In this document: in pieces, positions 56,130 to 63,684 of the stretch
Layout: each line of letters starts with the position of its first letter
Numbering within the stretch: position 1 is the first letter of the stretch
DNA from: Ignavibacteriales bacterium
GTDB taxonomy: Bacteria > Bacteroidota > Ignavibacteria > UBA10030 > SZUA-254
DNA length: 64,000 nt
Assembly: GCA_016214905.1 (NCBI GenBank)
Contig: JACRMQ010000004.1
Span: 172,506-236,505, forward strand
Reading direction: 5' to 3'
Made by a program: the position numbers and the translations under genes
Notes under the pieces: generated by a model
The model's database searches: none
Told to the model about the DNA's origin: nothing
The model's input: only the letters and a program-made list of their open reading frames with translations

Positions 56130-56666
56130 ATGATTGAAGTAATACATTCTACAACTGTAATCGGATTAACGCATAATGGAAAAACCGTAATCGGATCTGA
56201 CGGACAGGTAACCGTCGGCTCAACAGTCATGAAGCAGAACGCAAAGAAGGTGCGGCGATTGTACAACGATACTGTACTTGCCGGATTTGCAGGTGCGGCA
56301 GCCGATGCCTTCACACTTTTTGAACGTTTCGAAGACCGTCTCCAACAATATCACGGTAACCTTTTAAGAGCTGCAGTCGAGCTTGCCAAACTATGGCGCA
56401 CAGATAAATATCTTCGCCAGCTTGAAGCGCTTCTCGCAGTCCTGAATAAAGAACAAGCGTTGGTTATCTCGGGTACAGGTGAGATAATCGAACCTGATGA
56501 TGGTATTGTAGCCATTGGTTCAGGTGGAACCTACGCTCTTGCCGCGGCACGTATGCTGAAAAAGCATACCTCAATGAATGCAAAAGAAATTGTAACGCTT
56601 TCTTTAGATGCTGCATCCGATATTTGCATTTACACGAATAAGAATATTTCAATAGAAGAATTATAA
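56130..56666 (+). CDS. hslV: ATP-dependent protease subunit HslV (peptidase)
   Basis: A 178-residue threonine peptidase that forms the proteolytic chamber of HslUV. The N-terminus [20 protein letters not shown] includes the propeptide and the catalytic Thr exposed after processing (T in STTVIGL), followed by [14 protein letters not shown]. The conserved [14 protein letters not shown] lies near residue 130-143. It is 3 bases upstream of hslU. Confidence 0.97.
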   Translation: MIEVIHSTTVIGLTHNGKTVIGSDGQVTVGSTVMKQNAKKVRRLYNDTVLAGFAGAAADAFTLFERFEDRLQQYHGNLLRAAVELAKLWRTDKYLRQLEALLAVLNKEQALVISGTGEIIEPDDGIVAIGSGGTYALAAARMLKKHTSMNAKEIVTLSLDAASDICIYTNKNISIEEL

Positions 56667-56668
56667 AG

Positions 56669-58060
56669 ATGAAAAAATCAAAAAAGTCACCGGCGCGCGA
56701 GTTGACGCCGCGTGAGATTGTAAAAGAACTTGATAAATATATTATCGGACAGAATGCCGCGAAGAAATCGGTTGCGATTGCGATCAGAAACAGATGGCGC
56801 AGATTGCAGACATCTGACCAATTGCGCGAAGAGATAATGCCGAACAATATCATCCTTATTGGACCGACAGGTGTTGGTAAAACCGAAATTGCGAGGCGGC
56901 TTGCCAAGTTAGTGAATGCTCCGTTCATCAAAGTGGAAGCTTCAAAATTTACGGAAGTTGGTTATGTGGGGCGTGATGTTGAATCGATGGTGCGCGATCT
57001 GATGGAATTCTCTGTTAACATGCTTAAAGGCGAAAAAGCAGAGGAAGTGCAGGATAAAGCTACTCGTCTGGTTGAAGATAGAATACTCGATCTTTTATTG
57101 CCTCCAATACGACGCAAACAGCAAAATGATACGAATCCGCAGGCAGTTGAAGATGCAGTTGAAACTGAAGATAATAAAGCAACACGCGAAAAATTCCGTG
57201 AGAAGCTACGAAACGGAGAGTTGGAGGACCGGGTTTTAGAATTAGATGTTACCACCTCCTCGATGCCTGCCATGCAAGTGTTCGGTCCGTTCAACACCGA
57301 AGAGATGGGTATGAACATTCAGGAGATGTTCGGAAACATAATGCCGAAGAAAACAAAAAAGCGCAAGATGACGATTGGCGAAGCTCGCGCGCATCTTATT
57401 CAGGAAGAAACTCAAAAACTTATCGATACCGATTCTGTTGTGAAAGAAGCTCTTGAGAGGGTTGAAAATTCAGGTATTGTTTTTATTGATGAGATAGATA
57501 AGATAGCAGGGGAACGCGGACATTCTGGTGGTCCCGATGTTTCGCGCGAAGGTGTTCAACGCGACCTGCTTCCGATTGTTGAGGGATCAACGGTGATGAC
57601 GAAGTACGGGATGGTAAAAACCGATCATATACTTTTCATCGCTTCAGGCGCGTTTCATGTTGCAAAACCAAGCGATTTGATACCTGAATTGCAAGGACGT
57701 TTCCCGATACGTGTTGAACTTGAAAGTTTAACAGAAGAAGATTTTGTAAAAATACTTACGATACCGCAGAACGCGCTGATAACTCAGTACACAGCATTGC
57801 TCGCTACCGAGCAGGTTACGCTCAATTTCGGTAAAGATGCGATACGTGAGATTGCTAAATTAGCGGCAGAGGTAAACTCGCAGGTGGAAAACATTGGCGC
57901 CCGCCGGTTGCATACGATTATGACGACTTTGTTGGAAGAAATACTATTCGATGCGCCTGATAAATACTCCAATACAACTATCAACATAACAAGAGATATG
58001 GTGGAAGACGCACTCAGCGGTATAATTAAGAATAAAGATTTAAGCAGGTACGTGTTATAA
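56669..58060 (+). CDS. hslU: ATP-dependent protease ATPase subunit HslU
   Basis: A 463-residue AAA+ unfoldase. Walker A is GPTGVGKTE (~71-79), Walker B is [11 protein letters not shown] (~270-280), sensor region is RFPIRVEL and the C-terminus ends LSRYVL, the residues that dock into HslV. The intermediate I-domain (~110-240) is present with [13 protein letters not shown]. Forms the two-component protease with the adjacent hslV gene, and the two are transcribed together. Confidence 0.97.
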   Translation: MKKSKKSPARELTPREIVKELDKYIIGQNAAKKSVAIAIRNRWRRLQTSDQLREEIMPNNIILIGPTGVGKTEIARRLAKLVNAPFIKVEASKFTEVGYVGRDVESMVRDLMEFSVNMLKGEKAEEVQDKATRLVEDRILDLLLPPIRRKQQNDTNPQAVEDAVETEDNKATREKFREKLRNGELEDRVLELDVTTSSMPAMQVFGPFNTEEMGMNIQEMFGNIMPKKTKKRKMTIGEARAHLIQEETQKLIDTDSVVKEALERVENSGIVFIDEIDKIAGERGHSGGPDVSREGVQRDLLPIVEGSTVMTKYGMVKTDHILFIASGAFHVAKPSDLIPELQGRFPIRVELESLTEEDFVKILTIPQNALITQYTALLATEQVTLNFGKDAIREIAKLAAEVNSQVENIGARRLHTIMTTLLEEILFDAPDKYSNTTINITRDMVEDALSGIIKNKDLSRYVL

Positions 58061-58089
58061 TCCGTACTGTAGGATGATGGCGGGTATTT

Positions 58090-58431
58090 TTATTCAATCC
58101 TTTGTTTCAAAAAATCACCATCGATTATAAGCAATTTTATTCCGTCTTTTGATTTTGAACGGTGTGAACTCAGTTCATCCGTAACGACGTATGTCATTCC
58201 TTTAGTCAAGAGAAATTCTTTGCCATTTTGTAATTCGGTTAAAAATTCTCCTTCCAGGCAATGGACAATGTGTCCTTTCTGACACCAATGATCTGCCAAG
58301 TAACCTTTTGAATATTCTACTATCCGTATTCTTAAATCCGGAAAATGAACCGTTTGCCAAAATGCGCTACCGCTTTCTCCTTTATATTCAATCTTAGGAA
58401 TTAATTTCCAATCGATTGTCTGGAATGGAAT
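58090..58431 (-). CDS. DHCW-motif cupin-fold protein with a non-canonical start
   Basis: A small cupin of about 113 residues. The C-terminal part after residue 44 is obvious: ADHWCQKGHIVHCLEGEF (DHCW-like motif, metal-type His/Cys), LTKGMTYVV and SSHRSKSKDGIKLLIID. The frame continues upstream as IPFQTIDWKLIPKIEYKGES, then GSAFWQTVHFPDLRIRIVEY, which are the normal N-terminal cupin strands. No ATG, GTG or TTG exists ahead of these in frame before the stop at 58498-58500; the first TTG is at 58299, inside the fold. I place the start at an ATT (58431). The start may be ATT or ATA, or lost by mutation. Confidence 0.6.
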   Translation of the reverse strand: MPFQTIDWKLIPKIEYKGESGSAFWQTVHFPDLRIRIVEYSKGYLADHWCQKGHIVHCLEGEFLTELQNGKEFLLTKGMTYVVTDELSSHRSKSKDGIKLLIIDGDFLKQRIE

Positions 58432-58500
58432 ATTTTTATAAGTGCTAATATAAAACCTATTATTATTAAAGGAAGTTGTTCTACAATGTGAAATAGTTCA

Positions 58501-59706
58501 TTACTTTAGCAACATTAGTTTTTTGCTTTCAACTTGTTTACCTGTCTGCAATCGATAATAATAAACACCACTTGGGAAATTGCTTGCATCCCAACTGACC
58601 GTGTATTTCCCGGGGTATTTTACCTCGTTCACTAAGGATGTTACTTCACGACCAAACAAATCGAATACTTTGAGAATTGTTAATTGATAATTGTCAATTG
58701 TAAATTGAAAATTGGTAATTGGATTAAAAGGATTGGGATAGTTTTGATTCAATATAAAATCTACCGGTTTATCCGGGATGTTATCATCAACAGAAGTAAT
58801 ATTCCGTCGGAAAGTCAATATATTACGCACCGTACCGAATATATTTACGTTGTATAAATAAAGTTCATCTCCGGCAAGACTTATACCCGCTACAAAACCA
58901 TATTTACTCAAACTCGGAATCAGTACAGGCGCAGGAAATGGATCTAAAGGATTCTGGCGTATTGAATGCATCACGCTATCACCTGATTCTCCGGCTGTGA
59001 AATAGAGTTCAAGTTCATCGTTACTCAACCAGCAAGAGATCTTTCTGGAGGTGATTAAGTCTACCTCCAACAAAACAGGTGTGCTGAAAGGTTCGTTCAG
59101 ATTATTTCGTGTCGACATAAATAAGTCGTCCTCGATACCATCACCTTTCGTAAAATAAAGGTGCAATCCATCCGGTGAAATCCAAGGATATGTATCTGCC
59201 GTATCAAGAGAGTTGATTTCTGTAAGCGCCCTCAGAGAATCAAACGGTAACGAAGTATCTGTTCGGGTGGCGATATATAAATCACTCTCAATCCATGTTC
59301 CTCCGGCTGATCGAACGAACACAATTGTCTTCTTATCTAAGGTAATACTCGGTTGATTGTTTTGAAATGATGTATCGTTCATCGTCCCTGCTAAAAGCTG
59401 AGGTTCACCAAAAGGTTCTCCAACCGCAGTTCTTTTCAATACATACAATTGACGATAAGAACCGAACACTAAAGAGAGATAATACTCCAAACTATCCTTT
59501 GAGAATTGCCCCGGACGCGGCGAATATCCCACTGGGAAATGCAGAGTATCGGCAAATGAGAAACTCGTATCAATTGTTGCGGCGTAAGGATGTGAATATG
59601 CTTTCTTCGTGGTTGATAGCGGATAACCGGATTCATCAATTCGAGTTTGAGCAAAGGTGCTTAGTGTAAACAACAGGAGGGATGCAACTATTATCAATAT
59701 TTTCAT
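58501..59706 (-). CDS. Por-sorted (T9SS) secreted protein with WD40-like/PD40 propeller
   Basis: A 401-residue secreted protein. Signal peptide is IIVASLLLFTLSTFAQ. Residues ~25-310 form PD40-type propeller blades with TYPWISPDGLHLYFTKGDGI and LYFTAGES. The C-terminal ~90 residues are the Por sorting domain with FILNQNYPNPFNPITNFQFT, VFDLFGREVTSLVNEVKYPG and PSGVYYYRLQTGKQVESKKL. A 49-base run of seven 7-nt repeats lies inside the sorting domain (58672-58720). Its substrate or surface function is unknown. Confidence 0.82.
   Translation of the reverse strand: MKILIIVASLLLFTLSTFAQTRIDESGYPLSTTKKAYSHPYAATIDTSFSFADTLHFPVGYSPRPGQFSKDSLEYYLSLVFGSYRQLYVLKRTAVGEPFGEPQLLAGTMNDTSFQNNQPSITLDKKTIVFVRSAGGTWIESDLYIATRTDTSLPFDSLRALTEINSLDTADTYPWISPDGLHLYFTKGDGIEDDLFMSTRNNLNEPFSTPVLLEVDLITSRKISCWLSNDELELYFTAGESGDSVMHSIRQNPLDPFPAPVLIPSLSKYGFVAGISLAGDELYLYNVNIFGTVRNILTFRRNITSVDDNIPDKPVDFILNQNYPNPFNPITNFQFTIDNYQLTILKVFDLFGREVTSLVNEVKYPGKYTVSWDASNFPSGVYYYRLQTGKQVESKKLMLLK
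58672..58720 (-). repeat. Seven tandem 7-nt repeats (AATTNNC) inside a sorting-domain coding region
   Basis: On the minus strand the sequence reads AATTACC AATTTTC AATTTAC AATTGAC AATTATC AATTAAC AATTCTC: seven consecutive heptamers sharing AATTNNC. Seven units make 49 bases, which is not a multiple of 3, so the repeat is fixed in frame only by its flanks. It encodes the Asn/Gln/Thr-rich linker just after the NYPNPFN motif. Confidence 0.85.
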
Positions 59707-59809
59707 TGTATTTCAAATCCTTTATGGTTTGAGGGTATCTGTCAACATTTGGTAAAATAACAAAACAATTTTGTAAATATACAACTCTCATTCGACTAAA
59801 CAAAAGTAT

Positions 59810-59869
59810 TGAGCGAGGATTTATATTCATCGGTTTTATTGTCCATTGTCGGATTATTGATTGTTATGC
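59810..59869 (+). repeat. attC-like right half (site A), homologous to site D
   Basis: From GAGCGAGG (59811) to GTTATGCG (59870) this run has the same length as, and many matches to, the corresponding part of the attC-like site at 62507-62641, including GG-TTTT, TCCA, GTCG and the terminal GTTATGCG. The left arm is not recognisable. It may be a truncated attC or an attI-like end at the border of the cassette region. Confidence 0.45.
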
Positions 59870-59911
59870 GCAGACAAAGGAATATGTCGTCAACATATTA
59901 CAGCAAACACT

Positions 59912-60619
59912 TTATCCGAGGTCAGTCACTGTTTGGGAGGGCGGCTTCTGCTTTGCTCCAACAATCAGTAACCAAAGCAAGAATGCTACTTCGCCAAGAA
60001 GAAGAGGAAAACCGATCTTGTTGGCGATCTGCACAAGTTCCGGCAACAGAATACCAAAGAAGCTTATTGTTACATATGCGATACCATTCAAAAACAACCA
60101 CACGCCAAGGAAGCGAGGGAGAAAACCCGACCGATAGACAAGCAATGCGAGAGGAATAAGCCATAATCCCCAAAACAACTCGGAGACGGGAACTCCCTGC
60201 TTATCGATGTTGATTAGGAGTGTGGCAAGAGCATCTCGTTGGGGCTTATCGAATACAGACAGCAAATCGGATCCTTGCACGAACGAAAGTGTGGCAATTT
60301 GGTTCGCTGATCCGATGAATGCTAAAGGCGCATCGACCAGTACCAATATCACCATGAGCTTGGCAAGCTGGCAGTTTACATCTTTGAGCAACCGGTAGAG
60401 TGCCAACACAGTTAAGATGAAGAACATCTCAGCAAAAATCCCGACTACAATATAAGCCCGGAAAAGCGATTGATTGGAAAAGATATTAGAAGCTGTCGCG
60501 GCAGCATCCCCGGTAACAAATAACTTCGTGGGAACATAGATGAGGACGAAAGGACCGGTAATTGCCATGAGCAGGTAAAATAATCCGGCGATTCTTGCAT
60601 TCTTTTGGAGTTGTGTCAT
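59912..60619 (-). CDS. DUF4386-family membrane protein
   Basis: A 235-residue protein with about six membrane helices. The DUF4386 signature is present as ARIAGLFYLLMAITGPFVLI, followed by FRAYIVVGIFAEMFFILTVL and the C-terminal ELFWGLWLIPLALLVYRSGF plus PRFLGVWLFLNGIAYV. The family has no known function. It lies in the accessory region between site A and the attC-like sites and is oriented like the other cassette genes, so it may itself be a cassette gene. GC content is a bit higher than its neighbours. Confidence 0.85.
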   Translation of the reverse strand: MTQLQKNARIAGLFYLLMAITGPFVLIYVPTKLFVTGDAAATASNIFSNQSLFRAYIVVGIFAEMFFILTVLALYRLLKDVNCQLAKLMVILVLVDAPLAFIGSANQIATLSFVQGSDLLSVFDKPQRDALATLLINIDKQGVPVSELFWGLWLIPLALLVYRSGFLPRFLGVWLFLNGIAYVTISFFGILLPELVQIANKIGFPLLLGEVAFLLWLLIVGAKQKPPSQTVTDLG

Positions 60620-60720
60620 ATGTATTTTCCGTTAGTATGATTGGTGACAGACATAGTGTGTTGTATACTGCCCTGAGAAAAAATAATCTTTGATTGCGTG
60701 TTATGAGGGTATGCTTTATT

Positions 60721-60831
60721 TTATTCTGGTGACGTTGCATTAATTACAGGAATCTTCTGCTGTGCAAATAATGATTGTCCGATTATTAAAAGAGCAAATA
60801 AAAGATTCAATTTCCGTATAATATTTCGCAT
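60721..60831 (-). CDS. 36-residue ORF with signal peptide, likely gene remnant
   Basis: MRNIIRKLNLLFALLIIGQS then LFAQQKIPVINATSPE and a stop. The first 24 residues are a convincing Sec signal peptide ending LFAQ, like those of larger exported proteins in this window, but the mature part is only about 12 residues. It is either a small secreted peptide or the start of a truncated secreted protein. Nothing conserved follows it up to the DUF4386 start. Confidence 0.35.
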   Translation of the reverse strand: MRNIIRKLNLLFALLIIGQSLFAQQKIPVINATSPE

Positions 60832-61085
60832 CGTTTGCGTCTTTCGTATTGATTGAATTTGACTTTGAGGCACCTGGTGATATACGTGAAAAACCAACTA
60901 CTTGTTGCCCGCTCCGGACATTTTACTTTTTTGTTGCGGATGTTCTCTCGGCAGTGTTAGTTATTAGTACAATCGATGCCGCCTAGACGACCATGATCAC
61001 ATCGTTAATAAATAACGACAAAGGATATCTTTTTCTATTGACGGCGCCTGTCCCATCATCTTTTGATGGGAACCTTTTATAAAGT
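60832..61085. other. Gene-free spacer with a stable hairpin and a weak attC-like site
   Basis: No coding frame is convincing here. TCCCATCA (61051-61058) and TGATGGGA (61064-61071) form a perfect 8-bp hairpin that, on the minus strand, lies downstream of the gene at 61126. A weaker palindrome at ~60893-60962 (AACCAAC...GTTAGTT) and the TAAC at 61013-61016 could be poorly conserved attC arms. Confidence 0.4.
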
Positions 61086-61125
61086 GTTAGCTGAAGTTGG
61101 TTTGCGCAGGGGAGACATATCCGGA

Positions 61126-61590
61126 TCAGTGAAAGAGATACAACCCAATGAGCATAACCGTCATAATAAATAACATATACAATGGGTATTGCAGCAAGAT
61201 CATGAATATTTTTTTGATGCGCCCGCAAGGGGATGAGATCACCCATACCCTATCAGGTTTTTCAATAGTCACGCCAAACAAATTCCCAAGTGTTTTGCGA
61301 AGCCATCTGTCATACGGAAACATAGTATAAAGCAATAGCATCCCCGCAGTCGAATAAAGTAAGCACCTCATTAGGAATCCAGTGCTAAAGATGTTTATCG
61401 GTCCTGCAAACAGCAATCCAAGAAGTATACCCACGGGGATGCCAAGTAAACCTCCAAGAATGATGTATTTCGTATCAAAGCGATCAAGTCGAATTGATTC
61501 TGATGATCGTTGATTGCTTTCGCGAGAAGTTCCGAGTTTATCGAACACACTATCCACTTTATGTTTCATTTCATCTTCGGTCATTGTCAT
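61126..61590 (-). CDS. Small membrane protein in the cassette region
   Basis: A 154-residue protein with a polar N-terminus (~1-42: TEDEMKHKVDSVFDKLGTSR), then membrane segments at ~45-65 (IILGGLLGIPVGILLGLLFA), ~72-90 and a C-terminal one at ~132-152. Between them is a basic loop with YDRWLRKTLGNLFGV. No known family. The unit is bounded by GTTAGCTG...TTGGTTTGCGC inverted repeats, so it is likely a mobile cassette gene. Function unknown. Confidence 0.7.
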   Translation of the reverse strand: MTMTEDEMKHKVDSVFDKLGTSRESNQRSSESIRLDRFDTKYIILGGLLGIPVGILLGLLFAGPINIFSTGFLMRCLLYSTAGMLLLYTMFPYDRWLRKTLGNLFGVTIEKPDRVWVISSPCGRIKKIFMILLQYPLYMLFIMTVMLIGLYLFH

Positions 61591-61618
61591 TCAAAAAAGC
61601 TCGGCGCAAACCAATTGC

Positions 61619-61721
61619 AGCTAACGATTTGGCAAAAACTGAAATTGCGGAACGAACTATAATAGGGTAATGAATTGTGAGTGTAGCAATTTTTCATTTT
61701 ACAGTTTTTGCCTTGTTAAAC
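61619..61721 (+). repeat. attC-like site C
   Basis: AGCTAAC (61619-61625), spacer GATTT, GGCAAAAACTG (61631-61641), loop, CAGTTTTTGCC (61702-61712), spacer TT, GTTAAAC (61715-61721). The inner 11-bp stem is perfect and a second stem AAATTGC/GCAATTT lies within it. The layout (long left, short right spacer) is that of an integron attC site. Confidence 0.65.
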
Positions 61722-61836
61722 GAAGTTGTTTTTGTGCCATTGTTCCTTGTTATAGCGGGCATATTTTTTATAATTGTTTTATTTGTGCTAATATTTTTTC
61801 TTGGATATTACATTGGACAAATACGGGCGGCTAAAT

Positions 61837-62121
61837 TTATTCTTGATGTTTCTGACCAAGACCAAGAGCAACCAAACCTGAAAAGGCGGCAGAAATAAGT
61901 GGAACAAGAACAAGCCAAAGTTCTTTCGATTGTTGTGGATTAAAGATTGCTTGATATAATCCACCTAAAACACAGATGAATGCAATGAACCATATTAAAA
62001 TAACAGCAGTAAGGCGGACACGAATTTTACCGTGTTCAATTATTTGTTGTCCACGTAAACCTTTTGTCGATTTCTGCGCACCAACTTGGTTTGAAATGAC
62101 TGGCGGTAAAGACTTATTCAT
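61837..62121 (-). CDS. Small two-helix membrane protein in the cassette region
   Basis: A 94-residue protein with two membrane helices (~38-58, AVILIWFIAFICVLGGLYQA; ~68-88, LWLVLVPLISAAFSGLVALG). Its ATG overlaps the end of the upstream gene by 8 bases (ATGAATAA), and a strong GGAGG ribosome site lies 7 bases before it, within that gene. This supports two co-translated genes in one cassette. No known family; function unknown. Confidence 0.65.
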   Translation of the reverse strand: MNKSLPPVISNQVGAQKSTKGLRGQQIIEHGKIRVRLTAVILIWFIAFICVLGGLYQAIFNPQQSKELWLVLVPLISAAFSGLVALGLGQKHQE

Positions 62122-62467
62122 AGTTACCTCCAGACAATAATTGAAAATGGAAATAATGAACTTGTTTTGCGATAAGAAAATCTACGGCAGTAAAGCCATA
62201 ATGGATATTATTAAGATCAAAAAGCGGCAACGGTTTGGTTGTGACTAATCCCTGTGGGTCAGCCCAATTAGTAAATGTAATTGTGACAACATTATCTTTA
62301 ATCTCCCAAGAATATTCGGGTGCTGATTTGGGATCGGTTGTACCATTAAATATAAAAACAAAACCCATGGCAGAATCGGCAATTTTACAAGTTGTCGAGC
62401 CGACACTGCCAATAGGAATGAGAAATGTTTCGTTTAATATTATGTCTCTATTATCGAGTTTTTTCAT
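62114..62467 (-). CDS. Small soluble protein in the cassette region (possibly DUF6864-like)
   Basis: A 117-residue, beta-rich protein without signal peptide or membrane helix: KLDNRDIILNETFLIPIGSV, MGFVFIFNGTTDPKSAPEYS, NVVTITFTNWADPQGLVTTK. The overall pattern is reminiscent of DUF6864-type small cassette proteins, but that name is a guess. It starts 40-odd bases after the GTTAAAC border of its unit, the normal placement for a cassette gene start on this strand. Function unknown. Confidence 0.65.
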   Translation of the reverse strand: MKKLDNRDIILNETFLIPIGSVGSTTCKIADSAMGFVFIFNGTTDPKSAPEYSWEIKDNVVTITFTNWADPQGLVTTKPLPLFDLNNIHYGFTAVDFLIAKQVHYFHFQLLSGGNYE

Positions 62468-62506
62468 ATACTTTTCCTATTTTATTATAGGCACAAAAAC
62501 AATTTT

Positions 62507-62641
62507 GTTTAACGTCTGGCACAATAGCGCGGCAGTTTTGTGAGCTATTCGATAGTCCCCGTGCCATGCGAGCAAAACTGTTGAGCGAGGCTCTAATCAT
62601 GATGGCTTTTCTTTCCAGCGTCGCTATTGTGCCTGTTATGC
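62507..62641 (+). repeat. attC-like site D
   Basis: GTTTAAC (62507-62513), spacer GTCT, GGCACAATAGCG (62518-62529), loop, CGCTATTGTGCC (62622-62633), T, GTTATGC (62635-62641). The outer stem is a perfect 12 bp; inside, CAGTTTTG (62533-62540) pairs with CAAAACTG (62573-62580). Its right half is homologous to site A at 59810-59869. GTTTAAC exactly fits RYYYAAC. Confidence 0.7.
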
Positions 62642-62659
62642 GACGTTGCGCGCGCGGGG

Positions 62660-63391
62660 CTAAGGTGCGTAAAACCAAATGAATGCTTTTTTAGATTCAT
62701 CCCATAAGTAGACCGTTCTGTCGTTTTCGTCCATTTTGTAAACGAGTTTTCCTTTGAATTCACTAACGTAGTTCTTCCAATGCTGAACTTCCAGTTCGAT
62801 ATGAGTTGAATCGAGACCTCTATCCGCTAGCAGGCCTCGTTGATGACTGAGAAAAAAGTCCAATCGGCGCTTATCCATATCTCGGGTTGGAATGAAATCG
62901 TCGAGAATAGATCGATTCAGTAGTGCCAAGTAAAAATCGCAATGGGATTTCAGTTGGTAATAAAGGGAGTCATTGCACCACATGACCTCCGCATTAAAGT
63001 CTTGATCGATCTGTAAGTCATCAGAGTAGATAAGTCCATCTTGTGACATGATCCTGGCGGAAACAACACAGGTATCTCCGTGGAATAATATCCTGGTGGA
63101 AACTTTCTCAAGACGACCATCTCCAGTGACATCGATGGATTCAGATTCATCGAGCAAAAGAGGTTTGTTGCTAAAGTCATCAAGAAATTTCTGAAAATCC
63201 ATCAAGCGAGCCATATTCTCCTTCTTTGCCCTGAATGCTCGCGGGTGTCCATTGATTCGTAGTGTGACGGTGGTGTCCTCAAGGAAGCGTTGTTCCAATT
63301 GATTTCGGAACTGGCGCGATTCATCCTTGGAATGATTGCAAGAACTGGAGGTCAGAGCAATAATCAAAAAGATTAAGGTCAATTGTTTCAT
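62660..63391 (-). CDS. Secreted lipoprotein-like protein of unknown function, in the cassette region
   Basis: A 243-residue protein. I take the ATG at 63391 (MKQLTLIFLIIALTSSSC), which gives a lipoprotein-type signal with Cys; the frame is open to 63502 but the extra part crosses palindromic DNA. The mature part has no known domain; it is charged and mixed alpha/beta, with FLEDTTVTLRINGHPRAFRA, DVTGDGRLEKVSTRILFHGD (resembling an EF-hand-like D-x-D-x-D loop) and VYLWDESKKAFIWFYAP at the end. It fills one cassette unit between two inverted repeats. Function unknown. Confidence 0.7.
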   Translation of the reverse strand: MKQLTLIFLIIALTSSSCNHSKDESRQFRNQLEQRFLEDTTVTLRINGHPRAFRAKKENMARLMDFQKFLDDFSNKPLLLDESESIDVTGDGRLEKVSTRILFHGDTCVVSARIMSQDGLIYSDDLQIDQDFNAEVMWCNDSLYYQLKSHCDFYLALLNRSILDDFIPTRDMDKRRLDFFLSHQRGLLADRGLDSTHIELEVQHWKNYVSEFKGKLVYKMDENDRTVYLWDESKKAFIWFYAP

Positions 63392-63410
63392 TGTGTCACA
63401 AGGGATAAAT

Positions 63411-63684
63411 CGCGCGCGCAATGGCGCATAATGCTGCGCGGGAAAAACGAACGTGCGAGCGAACGGCTCTCCTTCTTTTGGAGAGACGATACGAGCGAGC
63501 ATGGAGTTTTTCCCGATGTTCCGCGCCGTTCGCGAAGCGAAGAAGCGGAACGAGGGTGAAACCCGCGCAGCATTCCGCAGCCGTCAATGAGCGAGCGACG
63601 TTTTTCTGTCCCGCGAATTATTCGATCCATAAGAGTTCCTCTGTCTTCGCTCGCGGGACAGTCGCGAGCGAATGGCTGCGGAAC
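63411..63684. repeat. GC-rich region of nested palindromes, including a gene-less mini-unit
   Basis: Nested inverted repeats: AATGCTGCGCGGG (63430-63442) with CCCGCGCAGCATT (63562-63574); CGGGAAAAAC (63439-63448) with GTTTTTCCCG (63506-63515); CTCTCC/GGAGAG (63467-63485); GTTCCGC/GCGGAAC (63519-63551); TTCCGCAGCC (63573-63582) with GGCTGCGGAA (63674-63683), enclosing CTGTCCCGCGA/TCGCGGGACAG (63606-63661). The 63572-63684 part has cassette-like borders but no gene. The left end (63411-63431) repeats, inverted, the border at 62635. Confidence 0.65.

Noticed and set aside
58672..58720. CRISPR-type repeat
   Set aside because: The unit is only 7 nt with no spacers and lies in a coding region.
59809..60159. 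Plus-strand 116-residue ORF
   Set aside because: It is antisense to the DUF4386 gene and overlaps attC-like site A; composition is not protein-like.
60893..60962. Additional attC site (AACCAAC ... GTTAGTT)
   Set aside because: Only weak arm pairing with bulges; it is mentioned as possible but not counted as a site.
61677..61898. Plus-strand 73-residue hydrophobic ORF
   Set aside because: Its first third lies inside attC-like site C and its end overlaps the better supported minus-strand gene at 61837; the hydrophobic run is a by-product of T-rich stem sequence.
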